Below are positions 1-7,034 of a DNA stretch of 9,714 nt, piece after piece (position 1 is the first letter of the stretch; every line of letters starts with the position of its first letter). The stretch is taken from NCBI GenBank assembly GCA_945928585.1, contig CAMENQ010000065.1:1-9714 (forward strand), in the 5' to 3' direction. This stretch comes from an uncultured Roseburia sp. GTDB lineage: Bacteria > Bacillota > Clostridia > Lachnospirales > Lachnospiraceae. A model generated the notes under the pieces. That model was given only the letters and a program-made list of their open reading frames with translations. It made no database searches and was not told the origin of the DNA. The position numbers and the translations under genes are program-made.

Positions 1-1439
1 TTCTTAAAAGCCTGCTCAAAAGTATACGCTGCACGTATAATATTGTTTTCCTTAAAGCAGTCGCCTATAAGCTGTAATCCTATAGGAAGTCCCTTTTTAT
101 CCATTCCGCATGGAACTGAGATACCCGGAAGTCCTGCAAGATTCACTGATATAGTATAAATATCACCAAGATACATCTTAATAGGATCCTGTAAGCTTTC
201 TCCAAGCTTCGGGGCAGTGGTCGGTGCTGCCGGACCAAGTATGACATCATATTTTTCAAATGCCTTGTCAAATTCCTTCTTTATAAGTGCTTTAGTCCTT
301 AATGCCTTTAAATAATATGCATCATAATAACCGCTGCTAAGTACAAAAGATCCAAGCATAATTCTACGCTTTACTTCCGGTCCGAAGCCTTCTGAACGTG
401 TCTTTTTATACATATCGTGAAGACCGTCTGCGTGTTCTGTTCTATAGCCGTATTTTACTCCGTCAAAACGTGCAAGGTTTGAGCTTGCTTCCGCTGATGC
501 AATAACATAGTATGCAGGAATGGCATAATCTACAAGTCCTAAATCAAACTCCTCTACAACAGCACCCTTTTCTTCAAGCACCTTAGCTGCTGCAAGTACT
601 GCATCTGCCACTTCCTTATCAAGTCCGTCACCAAAATATGTCTTTGGTATGCCTATTCTCATACCCTTTACATCTTCTATAAGTGCAGATGTAAAGTCAT
701 AGCTTTCTCTTTTTACCGATGTGGAATCCTTTGGGTCATAAGAGGCAATAGCCTCAAGTATGGTGGCACAATCTGTTACATCCTTTGCCACAGGTCCTAT
801 CTGGTCAAGTGATGAACCGTATGCAATAAGCCCGTATCTTGAAACCGTACCATATGTAGGCTTTATGCCTGTAACTCCGCAGAATGAACTTGGCTGTCTT
901 ATAGAGCCGCCTGTATCTGAACCAAGTGCATAGCTGCATTCCTTAGCAGCAACTGCCGCACATGAACCGCCTGATGAACCACCCGGTACATGTTCTTTAT
1001 TCCACGGGTTTCTGGTAACTCCATATGCTGAGGTTTCTGTTGTACTTCCCATGGCAAACTCATCCATATTTGTCTTGCCTATTATTACTGCTCCGGCTTT
1101 TTCAAGATTTAAAACAGCTTCTGCTGTATAAGTAGGATAAAAATTATTAAGTATTTTTGAACTGCAGGTGGTAAGCATACCCTCTGTACACATATTGTCC
1201 TTTATGGCTACAGGTACACCTGCAAGAGAACCCGTAAGTTCACCGGAATCTATTTTTTTCTGTACTGTCTCTGCATTTTTTATTATTTCTTCCCTGTCTG
1301 CAACGGTAACGTAACAGTTAAGCTCCTTATCCTGTGCTTCTATCTGTTCCAGTGCTGCCAGTGCTGCCTGCTTTACAGTCACCTCTCCCGATTTTATCTT
1401 TTTTCCCAGCTCAACGGCTGTTAAACTCATTAAATCCAT
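1..1439 (-). CDS. gatA: Asp-tRNA(Asn)/Glu-tRNA(Gln) amidotransferase subunit A (partial, 3' end cut by window)
   Basis: GatA is the amidase subunit of GatCAB. It releases ammonia from glutamine, which GatB uses to convert misacylated Glu-tRNA(Gln) or Asp-tRNA(Asn) to the correct aminoacyl-tRNA in the cytosol. About 479 residues are visible, and the family is usually about 485-490, so only a short C-terminal tail is missing. The amidase signature is intact. The Ser-cisSer-Lys triad reads as Lys80 (in PVAIKDN), Ser155 (in VPGGSSGGS) and Ser179 (in GSDTGGSIRQP), one residue offset from the S. aureus enzyme. The start at 1439 was chosen because GGAG (complement of 1447-1450) lies 7 nt upstream; a second Met three codons in (MDLM) has no better site. 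The gene follows gatC by 23 nt, so the two are almost certainly cotranscribed, with gatB expected further left. I see no oddities. Confidence 0.97.
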   Translation of the reverse strand, partial: MDLMSLTAVELGKKIKSGEVTVKQAALAALEQIEAQDKELNCYVTVADREEIIKNAETVQKKIDSGELTGSLAGVPVAIKDNMCTEGMLTTCSSKILNNFYPTYTAEAVLNLEKAGAVIIGKTNMDEFAMGSTTETSAYGVTRNPWNKEHVPGGSSGGSCAAVAAKECSYALGSDTGGSIRQPSSFCGVTGIKPTYGTVSRYGLIAYGSSLDQIGPVAKDVTDCATILEAIASYDPKDSTSVKRESYDFTSALIEDVKGMRIGIPKTYFGDGLDKEVADAVLAAAKVLEEKGAVVEEFDLGLVDYAIPAYYVIASAEASSNLARFDGVKYGYRTEHADGLHDMYKKTRSEGFGPEVKRRIMLGSFVLSSGYYDAYYLKALRTKALIKKEFDKAFEKYDVILGPAAPTTAPKLGESLQDPIKMYLGDIYTISVNLAGLPGISVPCGMDKKGLPIGLQLIGDCFKENNIIRAAYTFEQAFK

Positions 1440-1462
1440 ATATAATCTCCATTCTTTGCACT

Positions 1463-1756
1463 TTAATCCACGGTTCTTGGAACCACGAAGCTTCCTTCCC
1501 TGCTTTCAGGTGCATTTTTTAGTATATTTTCCCTGTCATCGCCATTTGTCACTACATCCTCACGAAAAACATTATTCACAGGAAATACATGTGACATAGG
1601 CTCAACTCCTGTAGTATCAAGCTCATTCAGCTTGTCTATATAATCAAGCATACTGCCCATATCTTTCTTGGCAGCCTCCTTCTCTTCGTCGCTTAAATCA
1701 AGCTTTGCCAAAATACCGACATATTCTATTGTCTCATCCGAAATAATATTTGCCAT
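1463..1756 (-). CDS. gatC: Asp-tRNA(Asn)/Glu-tRNA(Gln) amidotransferase subunit C
   Basis: GatC is the small belt-like subunit that holds GatA and GatB together. At 97 residues it has the normal family length. It follows the usual pattern: an N-terminal helix pair ([19 protein letters not shown]), the segment [17 protein letters not shown] followed by SHVFP, then FREDVV, ILKNAPE and the terminal VPRTV strand. An in-frame ATG exists four codons earlier at 1768, but it overlaps the ribosome site GGAGGA (complement of 1761-1766). The start at 1756 is therefore preferred. The gene is first in the gat operon, behind a clear promoter at 1799-1826, and its stop is 23 nt before gatA. Identification rests on sequence pattern and on its position next to gatA. 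Confidence 0.96.
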   Translation of the reverse strand: MANIISDETIEYVGILAKLDLSDEEKEAAKKDMGSMLDYIDKLNELDTTGVEPMSHVFPVNNVFREDVVTNGDDRENILKNAPESREGSFVVPRTVD

Positions 1757-1760
1757 ATCT

Positions 1761-1766
1761 TCCTCC
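1761..1766 (-). promoter_or_regulatory. Ribosome binding site that fixes the gatC start
   Basis: On the minus strand this reads GGAGGA, 4 nt before the ATG at 1756. The alternative upstream ATG (1766-1768) overlaps the motif by one base and has no site of its own, so it is unlikely to be used. Confidence 0.8.
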
Positions 1767-1796
1767 ATCTGTCAGTTATTATTTTTCATAATCTTT

Positions 1797-1826
1797 ATTT
1801 TATACAATTCACAATATGTTAGTCAA
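1797..1826 (-). promoter_or_regulatory. Sigma-A-type promoter of gatC-gatA
   Basis: Read on the minus strand, the -35 element is TTGACT (complement of 1821-1826). The -10 is TATAAA (complement of 1799-1804, 16-bp spacer), or the overlapping TAAAAT (complement of 1797-1802, 18-bp spacer). Transcription would begin roughly 30-40 nt before the gatC start codon. This is the only good promoter match between gatC and the divergent gene on this strand. Confidence 0.7.
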
Positions 1827-1860
1827 GTAATTTTCCTAAAATAACTATGGAAATTTGCTT

Positions 1861-1866
1861 TATAAT
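1861..1866 (+). promoter_or_regulatory. Candidate -10 box for the divergent 795-residue gene
   Basis: A perfect TATAAT stands 57 bp before the ATG at 1924. No convincing -35 element lies 16-18 bp upstream; that stretch is A/T-rich (AAAATA-like). A short inverted repeat, TTTCC (1832-1836) and GGAAA (1849-1853), lies just upstream, between the two divergent promoters, and could be an activator or repressor site. The assignment rests mainly on the -10. Confidence 0.4.
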
Positions 1867-1908
1867 GTTTTATACTATAGATATGTTTTTGTACGCATTA
1901 CAATTTTA

Positions 1909-1915
1909 GAAAGGG
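1909..1915 (+). promoter_or_regulatory. Ribosome binding site that fixes the start of the 795-residue gene
   Basis: GAAAGGG lies 8 nt before the ATG at 1924. The frame is open further upstream to a TTG at 1855, but that codon lies beside the candidate -10 box and lacks a ribosome site, so the shorter start is chosen. Confidence 0.7.
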
Positions 1916-1923
1916 TTTATAAA

Positions 1924-4311
1924 ATGAGTTTAATAATAGGAAAAGAAAATACGTTTAGAATTGATACTCTTATATATGAAGTAGGAGATGAAATCGAAAG
2001 CATTGCATATGTTATGGAAGGAACAGTACGTGCCGAAAGTGATGACGGTGACTATATAATAGATTCCGGCAGTTTTGTCGCTGCAAAGGATTTATTTAAC
2101 AAATTTTATCAGGCGGATTATTATGCCGAAGCAGGCTGCAGCCTTATGGTTTTTCCTGCCGATGACATTGATTCATTTGTTTCATTTCTCGAAAACAGTC
2201 CGGAAATCCATGCAAAGCATTACCGGGCAGTCTGCTCCATGATGGAATTCTTATATAACCAGTATTCTGTTTTATACAGTGAGATTGGAAATGTATATAC
2301 ATCACTTAAAAGCATCCACGAGCATTATCTTCAGTGCTGCAGCGATGCGGGCGTATCACCTTCCCACTTTATGATGCCGCACAGTGCTTCGCTATATTCA
2401 TTTGAAAATCAGTCATTTGCACAAAATTACACTGTGTTTTTAAACTGCTACAGAGTTCCGAAAAAGCTTGACCTTTTATACGAGAAAAATCCATCCAACT
2501 TTTTAAGACAGCAGCTTAATATGATAACATCCATATCTACTACATATGAGGACATGGTATTCTTTTTAAAAACCATAGTTTCCTTATTTGCAAGTAAAAG
2601 CCAGGATTGTCTTTTTTATCTTGTCTCAAGCTTAATGGAACAGGTTTCGGCTGAATATTCCGAAGATGTTATGTCCCTTTTAAACGAAATGAAGAAAATA
2701 ATATCTCAGATAGATGAACGTGTAAAGAAATCTACCGGCATTACACTTGACATTGACTATAACAGGGTAAACTTTTATTTTATGATGGCTTCCGGCTCAG
2801 CAGACAATGCAAAGCCTGCCGCCGGACATACTCCGGCTCATTCTGCAAAATCCTCTGACAGCTACGATGAATATGAGGATGGTCCCGACGGACTTATGGA
2901 CATTGATTCACTCCTTGAAAATGACCAGCCTGCCGCAACTGAAGGCGATATAGATTTTGCAGGCAATCTTTACAATCTTTGTGAATACGGTCATATGCCG
3001 GATGAATTTTTCAGCAGATTTAATGCACAGCTTGAATCATTTATGGCTCTGCCTGATAAAGCTTCAAGGGAGGACGAGCCTCGTGCACTCCGACGTGATA
3101 TTACAAATATGTACTTTGAGCTTTATGAAGCAGTATTTTTACAGTATGCTGCAGATACTGAGCCGCCTCGCACAGTGCAGATTTATCTTGATTTTGGTGT
3201 ACTTGATGAAAGGCTTCTCACAAGTGAACAGCTTGATTATATTGCAAATATACCTCCTCTTATGGATACGGAACCATGCAAAGTTTATCGTATGACTGAC
3301 TGGCTTATGGCAATCTACAATGGTGAAAAAATGCCTTCAAAAAATGAATTTGACAAGGATTATGTTGAATTTATCCGTGATAAAAAAAGAGAGGAGCATT
3401 TGTCACCTGAGAAGGAGCAGGCTCTTTTAAACGATAAAATTGCCAAGGTAAAATATGAGATAAATAACCTTCTTAAATATAACTGCCGTATTTTAAGCGG
3501 AAATATGCTGTCATTTACACCTATGCTTTCTACATATGATTTTGACGGCGACCTTAACAAATATGAGCTTTCTTCTAAAAGCATAAATGATGCCATAAAC
3601 GACGTACTTGCCATAGATTATTCTGCATTTTACCGTGAGCAGATGTATGCAGACCTTGAAAAGAAAATAGAAAAAGAGGTTATACAGCTTCAGGTATTTC
3701 CTGACATTATCCTGTTCCCTGTATATGGTGTAAACACTGTTATGTGGCAGGATTTATCAGGCAAACGAAGCAATACACAGGGCAGATTTTTATTCCCTGC
3801 ATTTTACCGTGGAAACCTTAATGACGCCATGATTACCATTATTGGACGTTTCCGCTGGGAGCTTTGCAAATCAATTATGGGCACTGCATGGAACAACGTT
3901 ATCGTACCATCACTTACCGCCGAATATTCTGATTATATTCAGTTCTACAGGAAAAACCGTGACCTTTCTGCCGACAAAAAGGAGGCATTGAAGAGTCAGA
4001 TTACAAGGTGCAGGAACAATACACGTGAGGTATTTATTTCCGATTATTTTATGTGGATAAAATACGAATCTGCCGGTGCCATACGATTAAACAAGGTTGC
4101 AAGGCAAATTCTTGCCACCTACTGTCCTTTCTCCAAGGAGCTTAGAGCCAAGGTAGCCGGACAGCCTATTTATGAGGATGCAATGAAACGTTTTAATATA
4201 AATCATCAGAAAAAGGCTCACGAAATGGTTACGCGTATACGTGCTTTAGAGAGAAATGGGGCTGAGATTACTCAGGTGATTTATGATACGCAGAAGTTTT
4301 ATGATTTATAA
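1924..4311 (+). CDS. Uncharacterised protein with N-terminal cyclic-nucleotide-binding-like domain
   Basis: I do not recognise a named gene. The protein has 795 residues and no signal peptide or membrane segment, so it is probably cytosolic. Residues about 10-105 read like a cNMP-binding beta-barrel: EVGDEIESIAYVMEGTV, then DDGDYIIDSGSFVAAKDLF, then AEAGCSLMVFPADDI, with a helical segment after it. The phosphate-binding cassette (Gly-Glu ... Arg) of true cAMP receptors is missing: the matching stretch is AAKDLFNKFYQADYY. If it binds a ligand, that is probably not classic cAMP. Residues about 110-285 look helical. Residues 291-345 form a low-complexity linker rich in Ala, Ser, Asp and Glu. Residues about 346-795 form a second large, mostly helical region with a Trp/Tyr/Phe-rich part (about 595-715) and no motif I can name. 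There is no recognisable helix-turn-helix. It is transcribed alone, divergent from gatCA, and ends at a strong hairpin. The start is set by the ribosome site at 1909-1915. Confidence 0.85.
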   Translation: MSLIIGKENTFRIDTLIYEVGDEIESIAYVMEGTVRAESDDGDYIIDSGSFVAAKDLFNKFYQADYYAEAGCSLMVFPADDIDSFVSFLENSPEIHAKHYRAVCSMMEFLYNQYSVLYSEIGNVYTSLKSIHEHYLQCCSDAGVSPSHFMMPHSASLYSFENQSFAQNYTVFLNCYRVPKKLDLLYEKNPSNFLRQQLNMITSISTTYEDMVFFLKTIVSLFASKSQDCLFYLVSSLMEQVSAEYSEDVMSLLNEMKKIISQIDERVKKSTGITLDIDYNRVNFYFMMASGSADNAKPAAGHTPAHSAKSSDSYDEYEDGPDGLMDIDSLLENDQPAATEGDIDFAGNLYNLCEYGHMPDEFFSRFNAQLESFMALPDKASREDEPRALRRDITNMYFELYEAVFLQYAADTEPPRTVQIYLDFGVLDERLLTSEQLDYIANIPPLMDTEPCKVYRMTDWLMAIYNGEKMPSKNEFDKDYVEFIRDKKREEHLSPEKEQALLNDKIAKVKYEINNLLKYNCRILSGNMLSFTPMLSTYDFDGDLNKYELSSKSINDAINDVLAIDYSAFYREQMYADLEKKIEKEVIQLQVFPDIILFPVYGVNTVMWQDLSGKRSNTQGRFLFPAFYRGNLNDAMITIIGRFRWELCKSIMGTAWNNVIVPSLTAEYSDYIQFYRKNRDLSADKKEALKSQITRCRNNTREVFISDYFMWIKYESAGAIRLNKVARQILATYCPFSKELRAKVAGQPIYEDAMKRFNINHQKKAHEMVTRIRALERNGAEITQVIYDTQKFYDL

Positions 4312-4313
4312 AA

Positions 4314-4337
4314 GGGTGCCGCGCGGCAGCGGCACCC
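4314..4337. terminator. Bidirectional intrinsic terminator between convergent genes
   Basis: A perfect 9-bp GC-rich stem pairs GGGTGCCGC (4314-4322) with GCGGCACCC (4329-4337) around a 6-nt loop, GCGGCA. It starts 3 nt after the stop codon of the plus-strand gene. On the minus strand the stem is followed directly by TTTTATAA, a good U tract, so it should end the transcript coming from rhaM. On the plus strand the downstream T content is weaker (TGGTTTCAATTTT). The loop repeats GCGGCA, which allows an alternative pairing of TGCCGC with the adjacent copy. Confidence 0.8.
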
Positions 4338-4457
4338 TGGTTTCAATTTTCGGTTGTTGCTTCGGTGAATGGCCTCTTGAGGAAGGATATTTAAAAATTA
4401 TATCAGGTCTGCCTTTTCAAACATTATTTCCAAGGCTTATAACTCTCTTTAAATCCT

Positions 4458-4769
4458 CTAATCTAAATGAAACACCTCATCCAAATCTACTGACACCGGA
4501 CTGTTGTCCTGGTTGGTCTCCATTATGTCTGCCATAAAATCCCACCATTTTCTGCATATGGCTGTATTTGCAGAATCATTCCATTTTTCCTCGCTCTCTA
4601 TCTCCAGATATCCGTAAAGGACATTTGTTTCTTTATCCAGAAATATAGAATAATTTGTTCCTCCATATTCGTGTATCATATCCTTCATTTCATCCCACAG
4701 CTGGTTATGTCTTTTTTCGTACTCTGCTGCCATTCCCTCATACAGCTTCATTTTAAAGGCTTTTCTCAT
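4458..4769 (-). CDS. rhaM: L-rhamnose mutarotase
   Basis: RhaM interconverts the alpha and beta anomers of L-rhamnose and so speeds supply of the form used by RhaA. At 103 residues it matches the E. coli enzyme (104). Conserved stretches are RKAFKMKL at the N-terminus, EYEKRHNQLWDEM, NYSIFLDKE, EIESEEKWN, the WW pair in ICRKWWDFM, and NQDNSPVS followed by the C-terminal EVFHL. His21 in RRHN-like KRHN corresponds to the catalytic His of E. coli RhaM, a family-based assignment. The ATG at 4769 overlaps the rhaD stop as ATGA, which suggests translational coupling, and AGGAAG inside the end of rhaD is 8 nt upstream. This is the last gene of the rha unit. About 120 bp separate its TAG stop from the terminator hairpin. 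Confidence 0.96.
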   Translation of the reverse strand: MRKAFKMKLYEGMAAEYEKRHNQLWDEMKDMIHEYGGTNYSIFLDKETNVLYGYLEIESEEKWNDSANTAICRKWWDFMADIMETNQDNSPVSVDLDEVFHLD

Positions 4770-5632
4770 TTTCTGCCACTTCCTTTCTTTGCAGCTGTTC
4801 CGTTCTCTTTTTCATATAAAAACTTTTCAGGCAGTTTTACATTAAAATCCTTTGCCAATGCTCTGAAATTGTCAGGTGTAATGGTCTGCAGCTTATCAGG
4901 TCTCATTGACAGCATTTTCACAAGAATTTCTGCTGCCTTTTCTACTGTATGAGCCAGTCCGAAGGTCAGGTCAAAATCCTCACCTGAACAGAATATACCA
5001 TGATGTGCCCATATAATAACATCGTACTTTTTCATAAGCTTTGATGAGGCTACTGCTATATCCCTGCCGCCGGGTACCATCCATTTTACCACGCCTACTC
5101 CGTCAGGAAATACTACAGGACATTCTGTTGCCATCTCCCACAGCTCTCTTGTAAAAATCTCGTCCTTGAGAGGCAGAACAAATGTAAGCGCTATGACATT
5201 TGTGGCATGACAATGATATATTACCCTGTGTTTTCCGTTTGTCACTGTCATTTTTACCTCATGGTTCATCAGATGACTTGGCAGCTCACTAGTAGGTTTT
5301 CCGCCATTTTTAAGTCCCCAAACTATACGATAATTTTCTCCAAGCTCATCTATCTCTATAATGCCTATGGCTTCCTTTGGACTTACTACTACATTTCTAA
5401 AATATTTTCCTGAACCTGTCACAAGAAAAAACTCTCCTGCAAGCTTTGGTACACTTGTTCCTATAGGTGTAAATGGTCTATCATACTTAAGATGCTCCTT
5501 TACGCCTTCTATCTCCTCAGGCTTTATTCTGTATGTAAGATTTCCTCCGTTTCTCTCATGCCAGCCCTGTAAATAACCATCATATGCCATTCTTATAAAT
5601 CCCTGTACAAATTCTGCATCTAAAACTTTCAT
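4766..5632 (-). CDS. rhaD: Rhamnulose-1-phosphate aldolase
   Basis: RhaD is a zinc-dependent class II aldolase that splits L-rhamnulose-1-phosphate into dihydroxyacetone phosphate and L-lactaldehyde in the cytosol. At 288 residues it is slightly longer than E. coli RhaD (274). The extra length includes a Lys/Gly-rich tail after about residue 275. Motifs match the family: NGGNLTYR near residue 28, GSGKYFRN at 73-80, catalytic Glu116 in TSELPSH, and zinc ligands His140 and His142 (HCHATN) and His211 (WAHHGIFCSG). The offset of one from the E. coli residues 117, 141, 143 and 212 is consistent. GGAG lies 11 nt before the start, which is somewhat long. A 129-bp gap with several inverted repeats separates it from rhaA, while its stop overlaps the rhaM start by 4 nt. 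Confidence 0.97.
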   Translation of the reverse strand: MKVLDAEFVQGFIRMAYDGYLQGWHERNGGNLTYRIKPEEIEGVKEHLKYDRPFTPIGTSVPKLAGEFFLVTGSGKYFRNVVVSPKEAIGIIEIDELGENYRIVWGLKNGGKPTSELPSHLMNHEVKMTVTNGKHRVIYHCHATNVIALTFVLPLKDEIFTRELWEMATECPVVFPDGVGVVKWMVPGGRDIAVASSKLMKKYDVIIWAHHGIFCSGEDFDLTFGLAHTVEKAAEILVKMLSMRPDKLQTITPDNFRALAKDFNVKLPEKFLYEKENGTAAKKGSGRK

Positions 5633-5692
5633 TTTAATTTAATCTCCATTCTGAAGCGTTTATCTCAAATTTGCGTCTGCCATTATGGCTGC

Positions 5693-5713
5693 TTTGTGAC
5701 GCTCCGGCACAAA
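5693..5713. repeat. Interrupted dyad TTTGTG-N9-CACAAA
   Basis: The arms TTTGTG (5693-5698) and CACAAA (5708-5713) are perfectly complementary. Inside the 9-base spacer, CG at 5700-5701 pairs with CG at 5705-5706, leaving one A/G mismatch and a 3-nt centre. It could be a transcription factor site or an RNA hairpin. There is no U tract on either strand, so it is not an intrinsic terminator. Confidence 0.5.
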
Positions 5714-5725
5714 TAGACGTATGAA

Positions 5726-5750
5726 AATGTACTAAATTCATTTGTACATT
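5726..5750. repeat. Inverted repeat AATGTAC-N11-GTACATT after rhaA
   Basis: Two perfect 7-bp arms (5726-5732 and 5744-5750) flank an 11-base A/T-rich spacer in which two further symmetric positions also match. It lies 11 bp past the rhaA stop. As RNA on the minus strand the second arm is followed by only two further T residues, making a short TTTT, so any termination would be weak. It could instead be a processing or stabilising hairpin or a protein-binding operator. Confidence 0.5.
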
Positions 5751-5761
5751 AAAAATCTGCC

Positions 5762-7015
5762 TTACTTTCTCTTTAAAAGTACTTCTCTCTCATACTTTTC
5801 CACATCATTGAACCAATCCGTTCCGACAGGCACTTGTTTTTTTTCACAAAAGTAATTCCACACATCTCCAAAAGGATATGTTTTCAGTTCCTCCATATAT
5901 GCCATCAGCTTTGTGTTTTCGCCATTATCCTGCAGCTGCTTAAATTTCTCATTTGGCGTAAGAAGTGCATTTAACAGTGCTTTCTGCATATTTCTCATAC
6001 CTACTACCCACGCTGATATACGGTTTATGCTTGCATCGAAATAATCAAGTGCAATAAACACCCTGCCTAATGCATCATTTCTTACTATTTCCTTTGCTAT
6101 TTCCTTAGTTTCATCATCAAGCAAAACTACGTGGTCGCTGTCCCACCTTACACCTCTTGTAACGTGGAGTGCTATTTTTTCATTAAATAATAACATTGAC
6201 GGTATTTTGTCTGAAACTACTTCTGTAGGATGGTAATGTCCGTTATCCATAAGGCTTATTATTCCGTTTTTTGCAGCATAATTGATGCAGAATTCGCTTG
6301 AGCCTACAGTGTAGGATTCCATACCTATACCAAATACCTTTGACTCAAGTGCTACATATACCTTGCTTCTGTCATAAGGCTGTGAAAGTATTTTGTCAAG
6401 TGAATCCTTAAATCTTGCTCTCGGTCCAAGCCTGTCTGCCGGCACATCTTTCAATCCGTCAGGAATCCATATGTTCATAACACATGGAATACCAAGCTCT
6501 GTAGCAAAATATTCGGCTATTCTTATACATGCCCTGCCGTGCTCTATCCAGAAGTTTCTTATTTCATCATCAGGACTTGAAAGTGTAAACTGCTCTGCCT
6601 TCGGATGTGAAAAAAATGTAGGATTAAAATCAATGCCAAGGCCTCTCTCCTTTGCAAAATCAACCCACTTCTTAAAATGTTTCGGCAAAAGCTTATCTCT
6701 GTCTGCCCACTCACCTTCCTCAAATATGGCGTAACTGGCGTGAAGGTTTATCTTATGTCTGCCGGGTATAAGCTTCAATGCCATATCCATATCTTCCATA
6801 AGTTCCTCCGGTGTAGATGCCTTTCCCGGATAATTTCCTGTAGTCTGTATGCCTCCTGTCAGTTCTCCCTTATTATCAAAGCCGGCAACATCATCTCCCT
6901 GCCAGCAGTGCATTGATATTGGTACCTTTTCCAGTGTTTCCAGTGCCTTGTCTGTATCAATACCCATTTTTTCATAAATTTTTTTTGCCTCATTGTAGCG
7001 CTCCAATACATTCAT
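5762..7015 (-). CDS. rhaA: L-rhamnose isomerase
   Basis: RhaA converts L-rhamnose to L-rhamnulose, the first committed intracellular step, in a metal-dependent (usually Mn2+) TIM barrel. At 417 residues it is close to E. coli RhaA (419). Family stretches include SMHCWQGDDVAGF near residue 34, RHKINLHASYA at 86-96, and NIWIPDGLKD at 181-190. With a constant offset of ten from E. coli, the metal and catalytic residues appear as Glu224 and Lys226 (ALESK), Asp257 and His260 (MDNGHYHP), His284 (LHVTRGVRW), Asp292 and Asp294 (WDSDH) and Asp324 (ALDYFDAS). No substitution is seen. GGAGG lies 12 nt before the ATG, rather far. It starts 19 nt after rhaB and is followed by the structured 129-bp gap before rhaD. 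Confidence 0.98.
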   Translation of the reverse strand: MNVLERYNEAKKIYEKMGIDTDKALETLEKVPISMHCWQGDDVAGFDNKGELTGGIQTTGNYPGKASTPEELMEDMDMALKLIPGRHKINLHASYAIFEEGEWADRDKLLPKHFKKWVDFAKERGLGIDFNPTFFSHPKAEQFTLSSPDDEIRNFWIEHGRACIRIAEYFATELGIPCVMNIWIPDGLKDVPADRLGPRARFKDSLDKILSQPYDRSKVYVALESKVFGIGMESYTVGSSEFCINYAAKNGIISLMDNGHYHPTEVVSDKIPSMLLFNEKIALHVTRGVRWDSDHVVLLDDETKEIAKEIVRNDALGRVFIALDYFDASINRISAWVVGMRNMQKALLNALLTPNEKFKQLQDNGENTKLMAYMEELKTYPFGDVWNYFCEKKQVPVGTDWFNDVEKYEREVLLKRK

Positions 7016-7034
7016 TGTTTTTATATTCCTCCAT

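Larger units (their letters stand above)
5633..5761 (-). promoter_or_regulatory. rhaA-rhaD intercistronic region with nested inverted repeats
   Basis: This is the only long gap inside the rha unit. It holds a 25-bp inverted repeat (5726-5750), a 21-bp dyad with TTTGTG and CACAAA arms (5693-5713), the near palindrome GCCATTATGGC (5679-5689), and an outer pair GCGTC (5673-5677) and GACGC (5698-5702) that can enclose it. The last 20 bases carry the rhaD ribosome site GGAG. I see no good promoter: the best pair is TTGTGC with CATAAT at a 19-bp spacing. The region could act as an RNA element that sets rhaD levels or as a binding site; the sequence does not decide between them. Confidence 0.4.

Noticed and set aside
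1855..1923. Upstream extension of the 795-residue gene from a TTG codon at 1855
   Set aside because: It would start at or before the candidate -10 box, has no ribosome site, and adds residues unlike the rest of the protein; the ATG at 1924 has a good site 8 nt upstream.
3360..3614. Minus-strand open frame inside the 795-residue gene
   Set aside because: It is antisense to a clearly coding frame, with no ribosome site or recognisable protein pattern.
4338..4457. Possible small gene or RNA between the hairpin and rhaM
   Set aside because: No convincing start, ribosome site or stable structure; it looks like the A/T-rich 3' untranslated region of rhaM.
4283..4537. Plus-strand open frame crossing the terminator hairpin
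   Set aside because: It reads through a strong hairpin and into antisense of rhaM; the peptide is low-quality and has no ribosome site.
5693..5713. Classical CRP site (TGTGA-N6-TCACA)
   Set aside because: The half-site spacing is off by one base and the right half lacks the TCACA match; kept only as an unspecified dyad.
6393..6734. Plus-strand open frame opposite rhaA
   Set aside because: It lies within rhaA sequence that carries conserved isomerase segments on the minus strand; no start signal and no family resemblance.
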